From Streptomyces sp. SirexAA-E (GTDB lineage Bacteria > Actinomycetota > Actinomycetes > Streptomycetales > Streptomycetaceae), in NCBI RefSeq assembly GCF_000177195.2, contig NC_015953.1:3782001-3846000 (forward strand): 64,000 nucleotides of DNA. The letters run 5' to 3'. Positions 23,911 through 32,970 of the stretch are shown here, piece after piece. A program made the translations under genes and the position numbers. A model generated the notes under the pieces. That model had not been told where the DNA came from. It saw only the letters and a list, made by a program, of their open reading frames with translations, and made no database searches. Every line of letters begins with the position of its first letter. The first letter of the stretch is position 1.

Positions 23911-25557
23911 GTGCTGAGCACCATGCAGGACGTACCGCTGACTGTCACCCGCATCCTGTCGCACGGGATGACCATCCACGGGAAGTCGCAGGTGACGACC
24001 TGGACCGGCGAGCCGGAACCGCAGCGGCGGTCCTTCGCCGAGATCGGCGCGCGGGCCGCGCAGCTCGCCCACGCCCTGCGCGACGAACTCGGCGTCACGG
24101 GCGACCAGCGGGTCGCGACGCTGATGTGGAACAACGCCGAGCACGTCGAGGCCTACTTCGCGATCCCCTCCATGGGCGCCGTGCTGCACACCCTCAACCT
24201 GCGTCTCGCCCCCGAGCAACTGGTCTGGGTCGTCGCCCACGCCGACGACCAGGTCGTCATCGTCAACGGTTCACTGCTGCCGCTGCTGGCTCCGCTCCTC
24301 CCCCACCTGCCGTCCCTCCGGCACGTGGTCGTGACCGGCCCGGGCGACCGTTCGGTGCTCGACGGCGCCGCCCCGCGGGTGCACGAGTACGAGGAACTGC
24401 TCGCCGGCCGGCCCACCGCCTACGACTGGCCCGATCTGGACGAACGCCAGGCCGCCGCCATGTGCTACACCTCCGGGACCACCGGGGACCCCAAGGGCGT
24501 CGTCTACTCCCACCGCTCCATCTACCTGCACTCCATGCAGGTCAACATGACCGAGTCGATGGGGCTGACGGACAAGGACACCAGCCTCGTCGTCGTCCCG
24601 CAGTTCCATGTGAACGCGTGGGGGCTGCCGCACGCCACGTTCATGACCGGTGTGAACATGCTGATGCCGGATCGTTTCCTCCAGCCGGCCCCGCTCGCCG
24701 AGATGATCGAGAGCGAGAGGCCGACGCACGCCGCCGCCGTCCCCACCATCTGGCAGGGGCTGCTCGCCGAGGTCACCGCCCACCCACGCGACCTCAGCTC
24801 CATGGCCCGCGTCACCATCGGCGGCGCGGCCTGTCCGCCGTCCCTGATGGAGGCGTACGACAAGCTCGGTGTCCGTCTCTGCCACGCCTGGGGCATGACG
24901 GAGACGTCCCCGCTCGGCACCATGGCCAACCCGCCCGCCGGACTGACCGCCGAGGAGGAGTGGCCGTACCGCGTCACCCAGGGACGTTTCCCGGCCGGGG
25001 TGGAGGCGCGGCTGGTCGGACCGGGCGGTGAGCACCTGCCGTGGGACGGCGAGTCCGCGGGCGAGCTGGAGGTGCGCGGCTCCTGGATCGCCGGTGCCTA
25101 CTACGGCGGGGCGGGCGGCGAGGACCTGCGCCCCGAGGACAAGTTCAGCGAGGACGGTTGGCTGAAGACCGGCGATGTCGGCGTGATCAGCGACGAAGGG
25201 TTCCTCACCCTCACGGACCGGGCCAAGGACGTCATCAAGTCCGGTGGCGAGTGGATCTCCAGCGTCGAACTGGAGAACGCGATCATGGCGCACCCGGACG
25301 TGGCCGAAGCCGCGGTCGTCGCCGTCCCCGACGACAAGTGGGGCGAACGCCCCCTGGCGACCGTCGTCCTCAAGGAAGGCGCCACCGCCGACTACGCGGC
25401 GCTCAAGGCCTTCCTCGCCCGGTCCGTCGCCAAGTGGCAGTTGCCCGAACGCTGGACGATCATCCCGGCGGTGCCGAAGACGAGCGTGGGCAAGTTCGAC
25501 AAGAAGGTGATCCGCAGGCAGTACGCGGACGGCGAGCTCGACGTCACCCGGCTCTGA
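23911..25557 (+). CDS. Long-chain fatty-acid--CoA ligase (AMP-forming)
   Basis: 548 residues from the GTG at 23911, which has GGAGG five bases upstream; the frame is open back to 23857. The adenylate-forming family elements are clear: CYTSGTTGDPKGVVYSHRS (P-loop-like motif), CHAWGMTETSPLGTM, DGWLKTGDVGVISDEGFL, and the C-terminal KSGGEWISSVELENAI with the catalytic Lys in SVGKFDKKVIRRQYAD. It activates fatty acids to acyl-CoA in the cytoplasm for degradation or lipid synthesis. A 17-bp perfect hairpin follows. The operator above suggests repression relieved by acyl ligands. Confidence 0.93.
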   Translation: MLSTMQDVPLTVTRILSHGMTIHGKSQVTTWTGEPEPQRRSFAEIGARAAQLAHALRDELGVTGDQRVATLMWNNAEHVEAYFAIPSMGAVLHTLNLRLAPEQLVWVVAHADDQVVIVNGSLLPLLAPLLPHLPSLRHVVVTGPGDRSVLDGAAPRVHEYEELLAGRPTAYDWPDLDERQAAAMCYTSGTTGDPKGVVYSHRSIYLHSMQVNMTESMGLTDKDTSLVVVPQFHVNAWGLPHATFMTGVNMLMPDRFLQPAPLAEMIESERPTHAAAVPTIWQGLLAEVTAHPRDLSSMARVTIGGAACPPSLMEAYDKLGVRLCHAWGMTETSPLGTMANPPAGLTAEEEWPYRVTQGRFPAGVEARLVGPGGEHLPWDGESAGELEVRGSWIAGAYYGGAGGEDLRPEDKFSEDGWLKTGDVGVISDEGFLTLTDRAKDVIKSGGEWISSVELENAIMAHPDVAEAAVVAVPDDKWGERPLATVVLKEGATADYAALKAFLARSVAKWQLPERWTIIPAVPKTSVGKFDKKVIRRQYADGELDVTRL

Positions 25558-25574
25558 GCCACGGTCCGACGCAC

Positions 25575-25611
25575 GACGAGGGCGGTACGGGTCTCCCGTA
25601 CCGCCCTCGTC
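25575..25611. terminator. 17-bp perfect hairpin between convergent genes
   Basis: Gacgagggcggtacggg (25575-25591) is exactly complementary to 25595-25611 with a TCT loop. It serves the acyl-CoA ligase (ends 25557) and probably also the leftward sensor gene ending at 25634. Confidence 0.85.
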
Positions 25612-25633
25612 CCGTGACGTGCCGTCGGGCGCG

Positions 25634-28600
25634 TCAGTTCGTCCCTATCTTCGCCAGCAGGTCGACGATCCGGGCCTGTACCTCGTCGCTCGTCGAACGC
25701 TCAGCCAGGAAGAGCACGGTCTCGCCCGAAGCCAGCAGCCCGAGCTCCGACGCGTCGAGGCCGGCCGAGGTGTAGACGACGAGCGGCGTACGGTTCAGCG
25801 CGCCGTTGGCCCGCAGCCAGTCGATGATCCCCGCGCGCCGGCGGCGTACCTGCATCAGGTCCATCACGACCAGGTTCGGCCGCATCCGGCCGGCGAGCTC
25901 GACCGCCTCGCTGTCGCCGGCGGCCCGGGCCACCTGCATCCCGCGGCGTTCCAGCGTCTCCGTGAGGGCGAGCGCGATCTCCTCGTGCTCCTCGATCACC
26001 AGCACACGCGGCGGGTGCTGGTCGCTGTCGCGCGGTGCGAGCGCCTTGAGGAGCACGGCGGGGTCGGCGCCGTACGCGGCCTCCCTGGTCGCCTGCCCCA
26101 GACCGGCCGTCACCAGCACCGGCACCTCGGCTGCCACGGCCGCCTGGCGCAGCGACTGCAGGGCGGTACGGGTGATCGGACCGGTCAGCGGGTCGACGAA
26201 GAGCGCGGCGGGGAAGGCCGCGATCTGGGCGTCGACCTCCTCCCGGGAGTGGACGATCACCGGACGGTAGCCGCGGTCGCTGAGCGCCTGCTGTGTGGTG
26301 ACGTCCGGCGCGGGCCAGACGAGGAGCCGGCGCGGGTTGTCCAGCGGCTCCGGGGGCAGCTCGTCGTCGACGGGCTGCGGCTGCGGACGGTTGGCCACCT
26401 CGACGGCTCCTCCGGGCCCGTCCAGCGGCTCCGGGCCCTCGGCTCCCTCGTCCGGTGCGCCTATCGCGTAGGCGCGCCCCTCGGAGGCGGGGGCGGACAG
26501 CAACTGCCCGGACCCCGAACCCTGCGTGGTCCCGCCCGGAGGCGCGCTCACGGGCCCGGACTGCGGCGGTACGGGAGCGGGCGCCGGCGGCGCGGGAGTC
26601 TGCTGTGCGGACCGGGGCGGTACCGGCTGCGGAGGCGCGGGCTGTCCGGCCGGGGCCGGAGGCTCCGCGGCCGGCGGGGCGGCGAGCTTGCGGCGCCGGC
26701 CGGCACCGCCGAGCGTCTGGTTCTGCTGGTGCGCCAGGTGCTGCGCGAACGGCACCCCCTGCCCCAGGGTCCGGACGCTGAAGGCACGGCTCTGCGCGGA
26801 GTCCGACGACGCGGACGTCGGCGCCTCGGCAGGCAGCGGCTGGCGCCGCGCGTCCGGTACGGGACCGGAAGCGGCGTCCGGGTGCGGACCGGCCGCGAGG
26901 GTGCCGGTGGTGTGCGTGGTGCCGTCGGGGACCCCCCACGGCGCGTCGGCGGCCGGAGCGGGCGCGTCGTCCTGGTCCGTGAGCACGGCCGGACCCTGCC
27001 CCGACGCGCCGGCCTCCACCCAGTCGGGCTGCGGCGGGACGGCCGGCAGCGGCTGTCCGGGCACGGGATGACCGGGCCGGACGGCGGCCGGCTGCTCCGG
27101 GACGTCCGTACGAGGCGCCCTGCGGCGGCCGGACGGTACGGGGTGGGCCTGCGGCGGGGTGTGGTCGGCGTCGGGCGCCGTGCGTACGGCGTCGTGGCGC
27201 TCGGCCGGGACCCCGGGCGCCGTCGGCACACCTTGGTCGCCGGAGGGGCGCCCCGGGGCGCCCGCGCGTCCCGGGACGTCGGGCGCGGGCATGGGGACGC
27301 CCGGGGCGACGGGCAGCCCGGGAGCGGGGCCCCCGGGGGCCACGGCGCCGGGCGTCGCGGGCGGCACCCGGTCGGCGTCGGCGGGCGGCAGCGCGAACGC
27401 CGTACGCGGTCCCGCCGACTCGGGCGGCGCGGAACGCTCCTGGGACAGCGTGAGGGCCCTGCGGGCCCGTCGGCCGCCGGTCTGCCGGCCCGGCTGACCG
27501 GGCTGTCCGGGCTGCGTCGCGGGATCCGGTGAGGCCACGGCCGGAAGGGCGTGCTGGTTCTCGCCCCCCGGGGATGCCTGACGGGCCGCGGTCTCGGGCG
27601 GAACACCCTGGGGCGGCACGGTCTGCCCGCGCTGCGGGCGGCCGGTGTTGCCCTGGGCACCCTCGGCCGCCGTCACCACGGACCCCTCGGACGGGGCCCC
27701 GACCGGCGCCGGCAACGCGAGTGCCTGCCGGGACTGTTCGCCCGGAGCGGCCGCCTCCGTACCCGACTCCGCCGGGCTGGGGCGGCCACGCCTGCGCCCG
27801 GAACCCTCACCCTGCCGGGGCGGGGCCGCCTCCGCAGCCTGCGCCTCATCGGCCGCCACGGCACGACGTGCCCTGCGCCGCCCCGTGGGCTCGGCCACCG
27901 GGACGTCCACGGAGTCGGCGGGGCCGTCCGCCACGGGGCTCTCCAGGAACGCGTCCGTCGACGACCTGCGCGCCCGGCGCCGACCGCCCGGCGCGGGCTG
28001 CGCTTCGGACTCCGCGACGGCCTGCCCGGGCACGGCCGGTCCCGCTACGGACGCGTCCGGCACGGCGGGCGCCTCGGCCGCCGGAAGCGGCGCCGGAGCG
28101 GACACGGCGGGAGGTACCGGGGCCGCCACCGGGCCGGAAGCCGGTTCAGGCATCGGGGCGGGAGAGGGCTCGGACACCGGTGCGGCCGCCGGTTCGGGCG
28201 GAGGCGCGATCGTTCCCGCGCCCGCGCCGATCGGCACCTCCAGGACGTACGCACTGCCGCTCATCCCGGGCATCTCGTGCGTCTGGAGCACCCCGCCGTG
28301 CGCCCGGACGATGCCCCGGACGATCGGTACGTGCACCGGGTCGCCCCCGGCGAACGGCCCCCGCACCTCGATCCGGACGACGTCACCCCGCTGCGCCGCC
28401 GCCACGACGACGGTCGAGTCGACATAGCCGCCACCCGGCACCGGCCTCGCCCGGCCCGTCGAGTCGACCCCGGCCACGTCGGCCACGAGGTGGGCGAGCG
28501 CCGTGACCAGCCGGGCCGCGTCGACCTCGGCCTCGATCGGCGGCGCGTGCACCGCGAACTGCGCCCGGCCCGGCCCGATCAGCTCGACCGCGCCGTCGAT

Positions 28601-29866
28601 GCCGGCGGTCACCACCGAGTCGAGCAGCACGGGCTGCTTGGTCAGCTCCTCGGCGCCGCTGTCCAGCCGCTGGTAGCCGAGGACGTTGTCGACGAGCGTC
28701 GCCATCCGGGCGTAGCCCGCGGCGAGGTGGTGCAGGATCTGGTTGGCCTCGGGCCAGAGCTGGCCGGCCGGGTCGGCGGCGAGCGCCGAGAGTTCGCCGC
28801 GCAGCTCCTCCAGCGGGCCGCGCAGGGACTCACCGAGGACCGCGGTCAGCTGGGTGTGCCGTTCGCCGAGGCTGGTGAGCCGCTCGGTCTTCTCCTCCAG
28901 CTCGGATGCGTACCGCTCGGTGCGGTCGGCCAGTTCGGCCGTGTGCGCCTCGGTGAGCGCGGTGGTCTCGGCCTGGTGGCGCTCGGTGAGCTCGGCGATC
29001 TCGGCGGCGTGCCGCTCGGTGAGCCGCTCGGTCTCGGCCGTGTGCTGCTCGGTCAGTTCCTCGTACGGCCTGCGGTCGGTGAACGTCATCACGGCGCCGA
29101 CCAGTTGGTCGCCGTCGCGCACCGGCGCGGTCGTCAGGTCGACCGGCACCGCCGCGCCGCTCTTGGCCCAGAGCACCTGACCGCGCACCCGGTGCTTGCG
29201 GCCCGACTTGAGCGTGTCGGCCAGGGGTGATCCGTCGTACGGGAAGGGCTCGCCGTCCGCCCGCGAGTGCAGGACGAGGGTGTGCAGCTCCTTGCCGCCC
29301 AGGTCGCTGGCGCGGAAGCCGAGGATCTGCGCGGCGGCGGGATTGACCAGGACGACCCGGCCGTCCATGTCCGTACCGACGACGCCCTCGGAGGCGGCGC
29401 GCAGGATCATCTCCGTCTGCCGCTGCGAACGGGCCAGCTCGGCCTCGGTGTCGACGGTGCCGGTGAGATCCCGGATGACGAGCATGAGCAGCTCGTCGCC
29501 GGTGTAACTGGAGTGGATGTCGTTGTAGGCGGCCTGACCGCTGTCCAGGCTCGCGCTGGTGACCTCGACGGGGTACTCGGTGCCGTCGGTCCGGCGCGCG
29601 ATCATGCGCCTGGGCTTGGTCCTGCCCTGCTCGTCCGCAGCATCCGGCCTGCGCATCGACCCCGGGATCAGCCTGGAGTCGAACTCCGGCAGCAGATCCA
29701 GCAGTCCGCGCCCCACGAGCGCGGTGCCCGGGGTCTCGAACATCTCGAGGGCGATGGTGTTGGCGTTGACGACCGTGCCGTTGCAGTTGACGAGCAGGAG
29801 CCCGTCCGGGAGGGCGTCGAGTATGGCTGCGAGGCGAGCAGCGCCTCGGGATGGCCTGCTGCTCAC
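25634..29866 (-). CDS. 1410-residue PAS / degenerate kinase / receiver signalling protein
   Basis: Domains in order: PAS 1 (about 10-135), PAS 2 (about 150-265), six 11-residue heptad-like repeats (271-336), a kinase dimerisation-like segment (341-410), a HATPase-like segment (about 440-546), a roughly 600-residue Pro/Ala-rich linker, and two receiver-like domains (about 1150-1410). The place of the phospho-His reads LGESLRGPLEEL, without His. The ATPase part keeps VRGIVRAHGGVLQTHE but lacks clear N and G boxes. The last receiver has RVLVIEEHEE and LVVMDLMQV with the Asp, but no obvious conserved Lys. It is probably a soluble signal integrator rather than an active kinase. The GTG start has GGGAGG nine bases upstream. 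No partner gene is adjacent. Confidence 0.85.
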   Translation of the reverse strand: MSSRPSRGAARLAAILDALPDGLLLVNCNGTVVNANTIALEMFETPGTALVGRGLLDLLPEFDSRLIPGSMRRPDAADEQGRTKPRRMIARRTDGTEYPVEVTSASLDSGQAAYNDIHSSYTGDELLMLVIRDLTGTVDTEAELARSQRQTEMILRAASEGVVGTDMDGRVVLVNPAAAQILGFRASDLGGKELHTLVLHSRADGEPFPYDGSPLADTLKSGRKHRVRGQVLWAKSGAAVPVDLTTAPVRDGDQLVGAVMTFTDRRPYEELTEQHTAETERLTERHAAEIAELTERHQAETTALTEAHTAELADRTERYASELEEKTERLTSLGERHTQLTAVLGESLRGPLEELRGELSALAADPAGQLWPEANQILHHLAAGYARMATLVDNVLGYQRLDSGAEELTKQPVLLDSVVTAGIDGAVELIGPGRAQFAVHAPPIEAEVDAARLVTALAHLVADVAGVDSTGRARPVPGGGYVDSTVVVAAAQRGDVVRIEVRGPFAGGDPVHVPIVRGIVRAHGGVLQTHEMPGMSGSAYVLEVPIGAGAGTIAPPPEPAAAPVSEPSPAPMPEPASGPVAAPVPPAVSAPAPLPAAEAPAVPDASVAGPAVPGQAVAESEAQPAPGGRRRARRSSTDAFLESPVADGPADSVDVPVAEPTGRRRARRAVAADEAQAAEAAPPRQGEGSGRRRGRPSPAESGTEAAAPGEQSRQALALPAPVGAPSEGSVVTAAEGAQGNTGRPQRGQTVPPQGVPPETAARQASPGGENQHALPAVASPDPATQPGQPGQPGRQTGGRRARRALTLSQERSAPPESAGPRTAFALPPADADRVPPATPGAVAPGGPAPGLPVAPGVPMPAPDVPGRAGAPGRPSGDQGVPTAPGVPAERHDAVRTAPDADHTPPQAHPVPSGRRRAPRTDVPEQPAAVRPGHPVPGQPLPAVPPQPDWVEAGASGQGPAVLTDQDDAPAPAADAPWGVPDGTTHTTGTLAAGPHPDAASGPVPDARRQPLPAEAPTSASSDSAQSRAFSVRTLGQGVPFAQHLAHQQNQTLGGAGRRRKLAAPPAAEPPAPAGQPAPPQPVPPRSAQQTPAPPAPAPVPPQSGPVSAPPGGTTQGSGSGQLLSAPASEGRAYAIGAPDEGAEGPEPLDGPGGAVEVANRPQPQPVDDELPPEPLDNPRRLLVWPAPDVTTQQALSDRGYRPVIVHSREEVDAQIAAFPAALFVDPLTGPITRTALQSLRQAAVAAEVPVLVTAGLGQATREAAYGADPAVLLKALAPRDSDQHPPRVLVIEEHEEIALALTETLERRGMQVARAAGDSEAVELAGRMRPNLVVMDLMQVRRRRAGIIDWLRANGALNRTPLVVYTSAGLDASELGLLASGETVLFLAERSTSDEVQARIVDLLAKIGTN

Positions 29867-30072
29867 GAGACGCTTCCTCCCTGATTACCGCACCGTGCTG
29901 ACGGCTGGACCCATTTCGTCGCGTGGGCCTCGGACCGTCATGGAAGGAGTCTAAAGGCAGGGAGGGGCGGTGGGGCGGCGGATGAGGGGGAGCTCTCACC
30001 AAGGTTCTGTGCACGCGGCGTACGCCGGTGGCCTGTGCCGGAGGCCGCGCGCTCCCTGTGACATGCGTAGAT

Positions 30073-30098
30073 GCCCCTCGGGCGATCACCCGAGGGGC
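30073..30098 (-). terminator. Terminator of the SSI-like gene
   Basis: Gcccctcggg (30073-30082) and cccgaggggc (30089-30098) form a perfect 10-bp stem with a 6-base loop, 24 bp past the stop of the leftward inhibitor gene. Confidence 0.8.
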
Positions 30099-30121
30099 GG
30101 GTACGGCGGTTACCGCGCCGG

Positions 30122-30601
30122 CTACCGCGCGGTGGGGAGCACGGGCACGAGGTTGTTCCAGCGGGAGATCTCGCAGCCGTTGGCGCGGCTGAACCGGGCG
30201 TCGATCGGCTGCCCTTGCCAGGTGCCTTCGACCCGGGCGGCGGCGGGCCCGCCTGCCTGCATGGTGCACATGGCGTTCCGGTCCGTCGGTACGAAGGGGT
30301 TCTTGCCCGACTGCTCCGCCTCGTCCAGCAGGTCGCACGCCCGCTGGGCCTGGGGGTGGCTGCCGCCCGCAGGGCCGCACTCCAGCTCGAAGGTGCCGTC
30401 GGCCGTGGGATTGCCGGAGTCCGAGACGGTGACGGTGAGCCGGGTCCCGTCGGCGGGCTCGGCCGGGGAGAGCAGCCGGTCGTGCTGGAGCACCGGGAGC
30501 GGAGGCAGCGGCAGCAGGGGCGTGACGGCGGTGGCGGCGGGCGCGGCGGCGGACAGCGCGGCGAGAGAGGCCACGGCGGTGAGGGTGAGGCGGCGCAGCA
30601 T
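30122..30601 (-). CDS. Subtilisin-inhibitor-like (SSI family) secreted protein
   Basis: 159 residues with a signal peptide (MLRRLTLTAVASLAALSAAA, cleaved near ATA-V). The mature part has the SSI family pattern: LECGPAGGSHPQAQRACDLL, then DRNAMCTMQAGGP, VEGTWQGQPIDA and FSRANGCEISRW; four Cys form the two expected disulfides. The SSI reactive bond lies just after the Cys-x-Met element, here CTM-Q, so Met at P1 would be the usual expectation for subtilisin or chymotrypsin-like proteases; this is inference. Such proteins are exported abundantly and control extracellular proteases and transglutaminase maturation in streptomycetes. Confidence 0.9.
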   Translation of the reverse strand: MLRRLTLTAVASLAALSAAAPAATAVTPLLPLPPLPVLQHDRLLSPAEPADGTRLTVTVSDSGNPTADGTFELECGPAGGSHPQAQRACDLLDEAEQSGKNPFVPTDRNAMCTMQAGGPAAARVEGTWQGQPIDARFSRANGCEISRWNNLVPVLPTAR

Positions 30602-30916
30602 GAGGGGAGCTCCTGTGTGTTCTGGCGCGCCGTCGGCGCGCCGGTACCGCTCCGGCGTGCGCCATGTGGGCGTACGCGCGCGGGGCGGGTGGGCGGTGGC
30701 GGACAGAGGGCGGAGCCCTCGCCTTCTCTAACGCTCCGGACGCCCGCACGTTGCGCAACTCATGGGGGCCGAACGGGGACGCGCCCGCCGGTGACCCGCC
30801 CGCAGGGCGCTTTGCCTAGCCGCCCACCTGCCTAGTACCGTGAGCCGCGATTGGTGACAGCACGCTCGACTGTGTCATCATCTGCACGCACCACTCGCGT
30901 TCGCGCGAGGTGTGCT
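30602..30916. other. Intergenic region between the SSI gene and tRNA-Ser(GCT)
   Basis: About 315 bp. It should contain the leftward SSI promoter and, at the right end, the rightward tRNA promoter. I see no gene and no strong repeat; the sequence becomes less GC-rich near 30850-30900, as expected for a promoter. Confidence 0.5.
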
Positions 30917-31007
30917 GGAGGCGTCGCCTAGTCCGGTCTATGGCGCCGCACTGCTAATGCGGTTTGGGTCTTAAAGCCCATCGAGGGTTCAAATCCCTCC
31001 GCCTCCG
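30917..31007 (+). tRNA. tRNA-Ser (anticodon GCT)
   Basis: Acceptor ggaggcg (30917-30923) pairs with cgcctcc (31000-31006), discriminator G. Anticodon stem ccgca/tgcgg with loop ctgctaa gives GCT. A long variable arm (ttgggtcttaaagcccatc) and T-arm gagggttcaaatccctc confirm class II serine. CCA is not encoded. A strong hairpin follows. Confidence 0.95.
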
Positions 31008-31014
31008 CAAGATC

Positions 31015-31047
31015 CCGAAGCCCCGTGCCCCTGGCACGGGGCTTCGG
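31015..31047 (+). terminator. Terminator of tRNA-Ser(GCT)
   Basis: Ccgaagccccgtgcc (31015-31029) and ggcacggggcttcgg (31033-31047) form a perfect 15-bp stem with a CCT loop, 8 bp after the tRNA. Confidence 0.9.
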
Positions 31048-31235
31048 TCGTGACCGGGCCGTCCCTGGTGTCCCGATCGGGCCCCGAGGTCGTCACTGAC
31101 GGGCATAACCGCAGGTCAGGGGCTGTATGACTAATGGATTTCGCGTCACGGCGCAGGTCATGTAATGTTGTTCCCGCAACGCCGACCAGGCAGAAAAGCC
31201 CGGGGAGCGAAGCCGCCGGGTAAGACCGACGACAA

Positions 31236-31308
31236 GCACTCGTAGCTTAACGGATAGAGCATCTGACTACGGATCAGAAGGTTGCAGGTTCGAATCCTGC
31301 CGAGTGCA
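31236..31308 (+). tRNA. tRNA-Arg (anticodon ACG)
   Basis: Acceptor gcactcg (31236-31242) pairs with cgagtgc (31301-31307). D-arm tagcttaacggatagagc, anticodon stem ctgac/gatcag with loop ctacgga giving ACG, T-arm gcaggttcgaatcctgc. The A34 wobble base would need conversion to inosine; the TadA deaminase for that is encoded at 53815-54315 in this window. Confidence 0.95.
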
Positions 31309-31314
31309 CAGCAG

Positions 31315-31352
31315 GCCAGAGGCCCCCAGGAGAAATCCCGGGGGCCTCTGGC
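31315..31352 (+). terminator. Terminator of tRNA-Arg(ACG)
   Basis: Gccagaggccccc (31315-31327) and gggggcctctggc (31340-31352) form a perfect 13-bp stem, just past the tRNA. Confidence 0.9.
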
Positions 31353-31435
31353 GTATGTCCGGACTCGGGGCGTGCCCAGGCCCCGCGGCCCCGACCGGCT
31401 CGTCCGGGGTCGGACGGAGCGGGCGGGCCGGGCGG

Positions 31436-31492
31436 GCCGGGCGGATCGGGTGAGGCCGGGCGGATCGGGTGAGGCCGGGCGGATCGGGTGAA
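31436..31492. repeat. Three tandem copies of a 19-bp unit
   Basis: The unit gccgggcggatcgggtgag occurs at 31436-31454, 31455-31473 and 31474-31492 (last base changed). It lies between the tRNA-Arg terminator and the end of the leftward lipoprotein gene. It is non-coding as far as I can see. Confidence 0.85.
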
Positions 31493-31506
31493 GGGCTGCG
31501 TTCAGC

Positions 31507-32199
31507 TCACTTGCCGGAGCCGACGTGGTAGCCGATGGGGTCCACGAAGACGTCCGGGGAGGTCGTGCTGGGGGCGGCGACGGTGATGGCCAGGTCACCG
31601 AGGTTCACGATCGCGGAGATCTTCTCGTCGGGCGGGGTGACCGAGAGCCGGGTGTAGGTCTTGCCGGAGCCGCTGGTGTCCGGGATGTAGTGCAGCAGGA
31701 AGCGGGTCTCCTCGCCGGAGGCGATGGTGACGGCGTCCCCCGAGGTGTCGGTGCGGGCCGCGTCGGGGCCGGTGTCGCCCAGGCCGTCGGGGCCCACGAG
31801 CTGCACGCCCGGGAAGCCGCGCATGCTGCACGTGCCGGAGCCGTCGTTCTTCAGGTTGACGACGATCTGCTTCTCGTCGGGGTCCTCGACTCCCGTGGGG
31901 GAGACGCTGAGGGTGAGATCGTCGGTCTTGCACAGGGCGCCCGATGTCGTGGACCCGCTGTTGGCGGCGAGTTCGCTGCCCTTGCCGGAGGTGGTGGAGG
32001 AACCCTTGCCGGATCCGGTGGAGGACGCGGAGGAGGAACCGGAATCCGCGGTCGAGTCCTGGCCGCCGGTGGAGCTGCTCGCGGTGGCGGACCCGCTGGT
32101 GTCGGCGGCGGCGTCCGATCCGTCGCCGCCGCACGCGGTCAGCGAGAGACCGGCGGCGGCGACGGCGAGGGCGAGGGCGGACATCTTCTTGACGCGCAT
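31507..32199 (-). CDS. DUF4232 lipoprotein
   Basis: 230 residues. The signal sequence ends in a lipobox (LSLTACGG, Cys at about residue 23), so the protein is lipid-anchored on the outer face of the membrane. A Ser/Gly/Thr-rich linker of about 65 residues precedes the DUF4232 domain, recognised from LCKTDDLTLSVSPTGVEDPD, KNDGSGTCSMRGFPGVQLVG and FLLHYIPDTSGSG. The two Cys in the domain may form a disulfide. Function is unknown; such proteins are abundant in streptomycetes. The ATG has AGGAG upstream. The gene ends next to a tRNA-Arg terminator and 19-bp repeats. Confidence 0.88.
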   Translation of the reverse strand: MRVKKMSALALAVAAAGLSLTACGGDGSDAAADTSGSATASSSTGGQDSTADSGSSSASSTGSGKGSSTTSGKGSELAANSGSTTSGALCKTDDLTLSVSPTGVEDPDEKQIVVNLKNDGSGTCSMRGFPGVQLVGPDGLGDTGPDAARTDTSGDAVTIASGEETRFLLHYIPDTSGSGKTYTRLSVTPPDEKISAIVNLGDLAITVAAPSTTSPDVFVDPIGYHVGSGK

Positions 32200-32970
32200 C
32201 GGTACTCCTGAGAGCGGTGTCCTCGCGCTCGCTCCGGCTGAGCGGGCGCTGTTGTTTCATAGGACACCTACCTGCGGGTGAGGCGTTGCGGTCGACCTCG
32301 CATGAAGACGGCCCTGTGACACGTGAGTTGACGCCCTGTTACGGGAAGGCGGAGAAAAGTGCGCATAGCGGACCTACGGCGCGTGCCGACGGTCGCTGAA
32401 AGCACACAGAGTGAAAACGGAGTGAAGACGGCCGGGTGGCCGGCCGGTCTCCCGCCGCCCTGCGCCGAGTGGCCCGTGCCCGAGCCGGGCTTCGCCGCGC
32501 CCGGCCGCTTGTCGTCATCGTCGCCGGGCAGGCCGGGCTCGGCTTCCCCGGCCGAGCCGGGCTTGCCGCCCGTGGGCAGCAGCGTGAAGTCGTACCGCTT
32601 CATCGGGCCCAGGATGCAGGTCTCCGGTGGGGGTGTGGGCGGAGCGCCGACGAGTCCCGATCTGCCGCGGGGTGCCCACGGCCTTCGGAAGCTCGCTTTT
32701 CATATGGGTGTCGGCTTCGGGTTCGATCCATGCGGAAACGCATTTGGGGTGAGCCCCGTTCATCGCGACTCCGTCCATGAAACGGATTGCGGCGGCGCGG
32801 TCGAGAACTGTTCCCCGGGGGGTGTCCACGGTCGCCTTTGGGAGAGTGTCCGACCGTGATTTCCCCTACCCTTTTCAGATGCCTGTCGGGCGACACGGCG
32901 GGCGTCGGCGGCCCGGTCGGTCGGTCGTTCGGTCGTTCGGTGCGGTGACGTGGAGCGGGGAGTTGGACGC
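32200..32970. other. Long intergenic region, no confident gene
   Basis: About 770 bp. Several frames are open but none has both a good ribosome site and a convincing product. A leftward reading from 32829 (MDTPRGTVLDRAAAIRFMDG) has coding-like composition for about 60 codons and is preceded by AAAGG, but it then turns low complexity, so it may be a degraded gene. Promoters for the lipoprotein gene (left) and the DUF2797 gene (right) should lie here. Confidence 0.4.

Noticed and set aside
25700..29850. Several very long frames antisense or out of frame to the 1410-residue signalling protein
   Set aside because: GC-rich codon use leaves antisense frames open; the products are Arg/Pro-rich without domains, whereas the minus-strand frame has PAS and receiver domains.
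31315..31500. CRISPR-like repeats near tRNA-Arg
   Set aside because: The three 19-bp units are directly adjacent with no spacers, and no cas genes are present.
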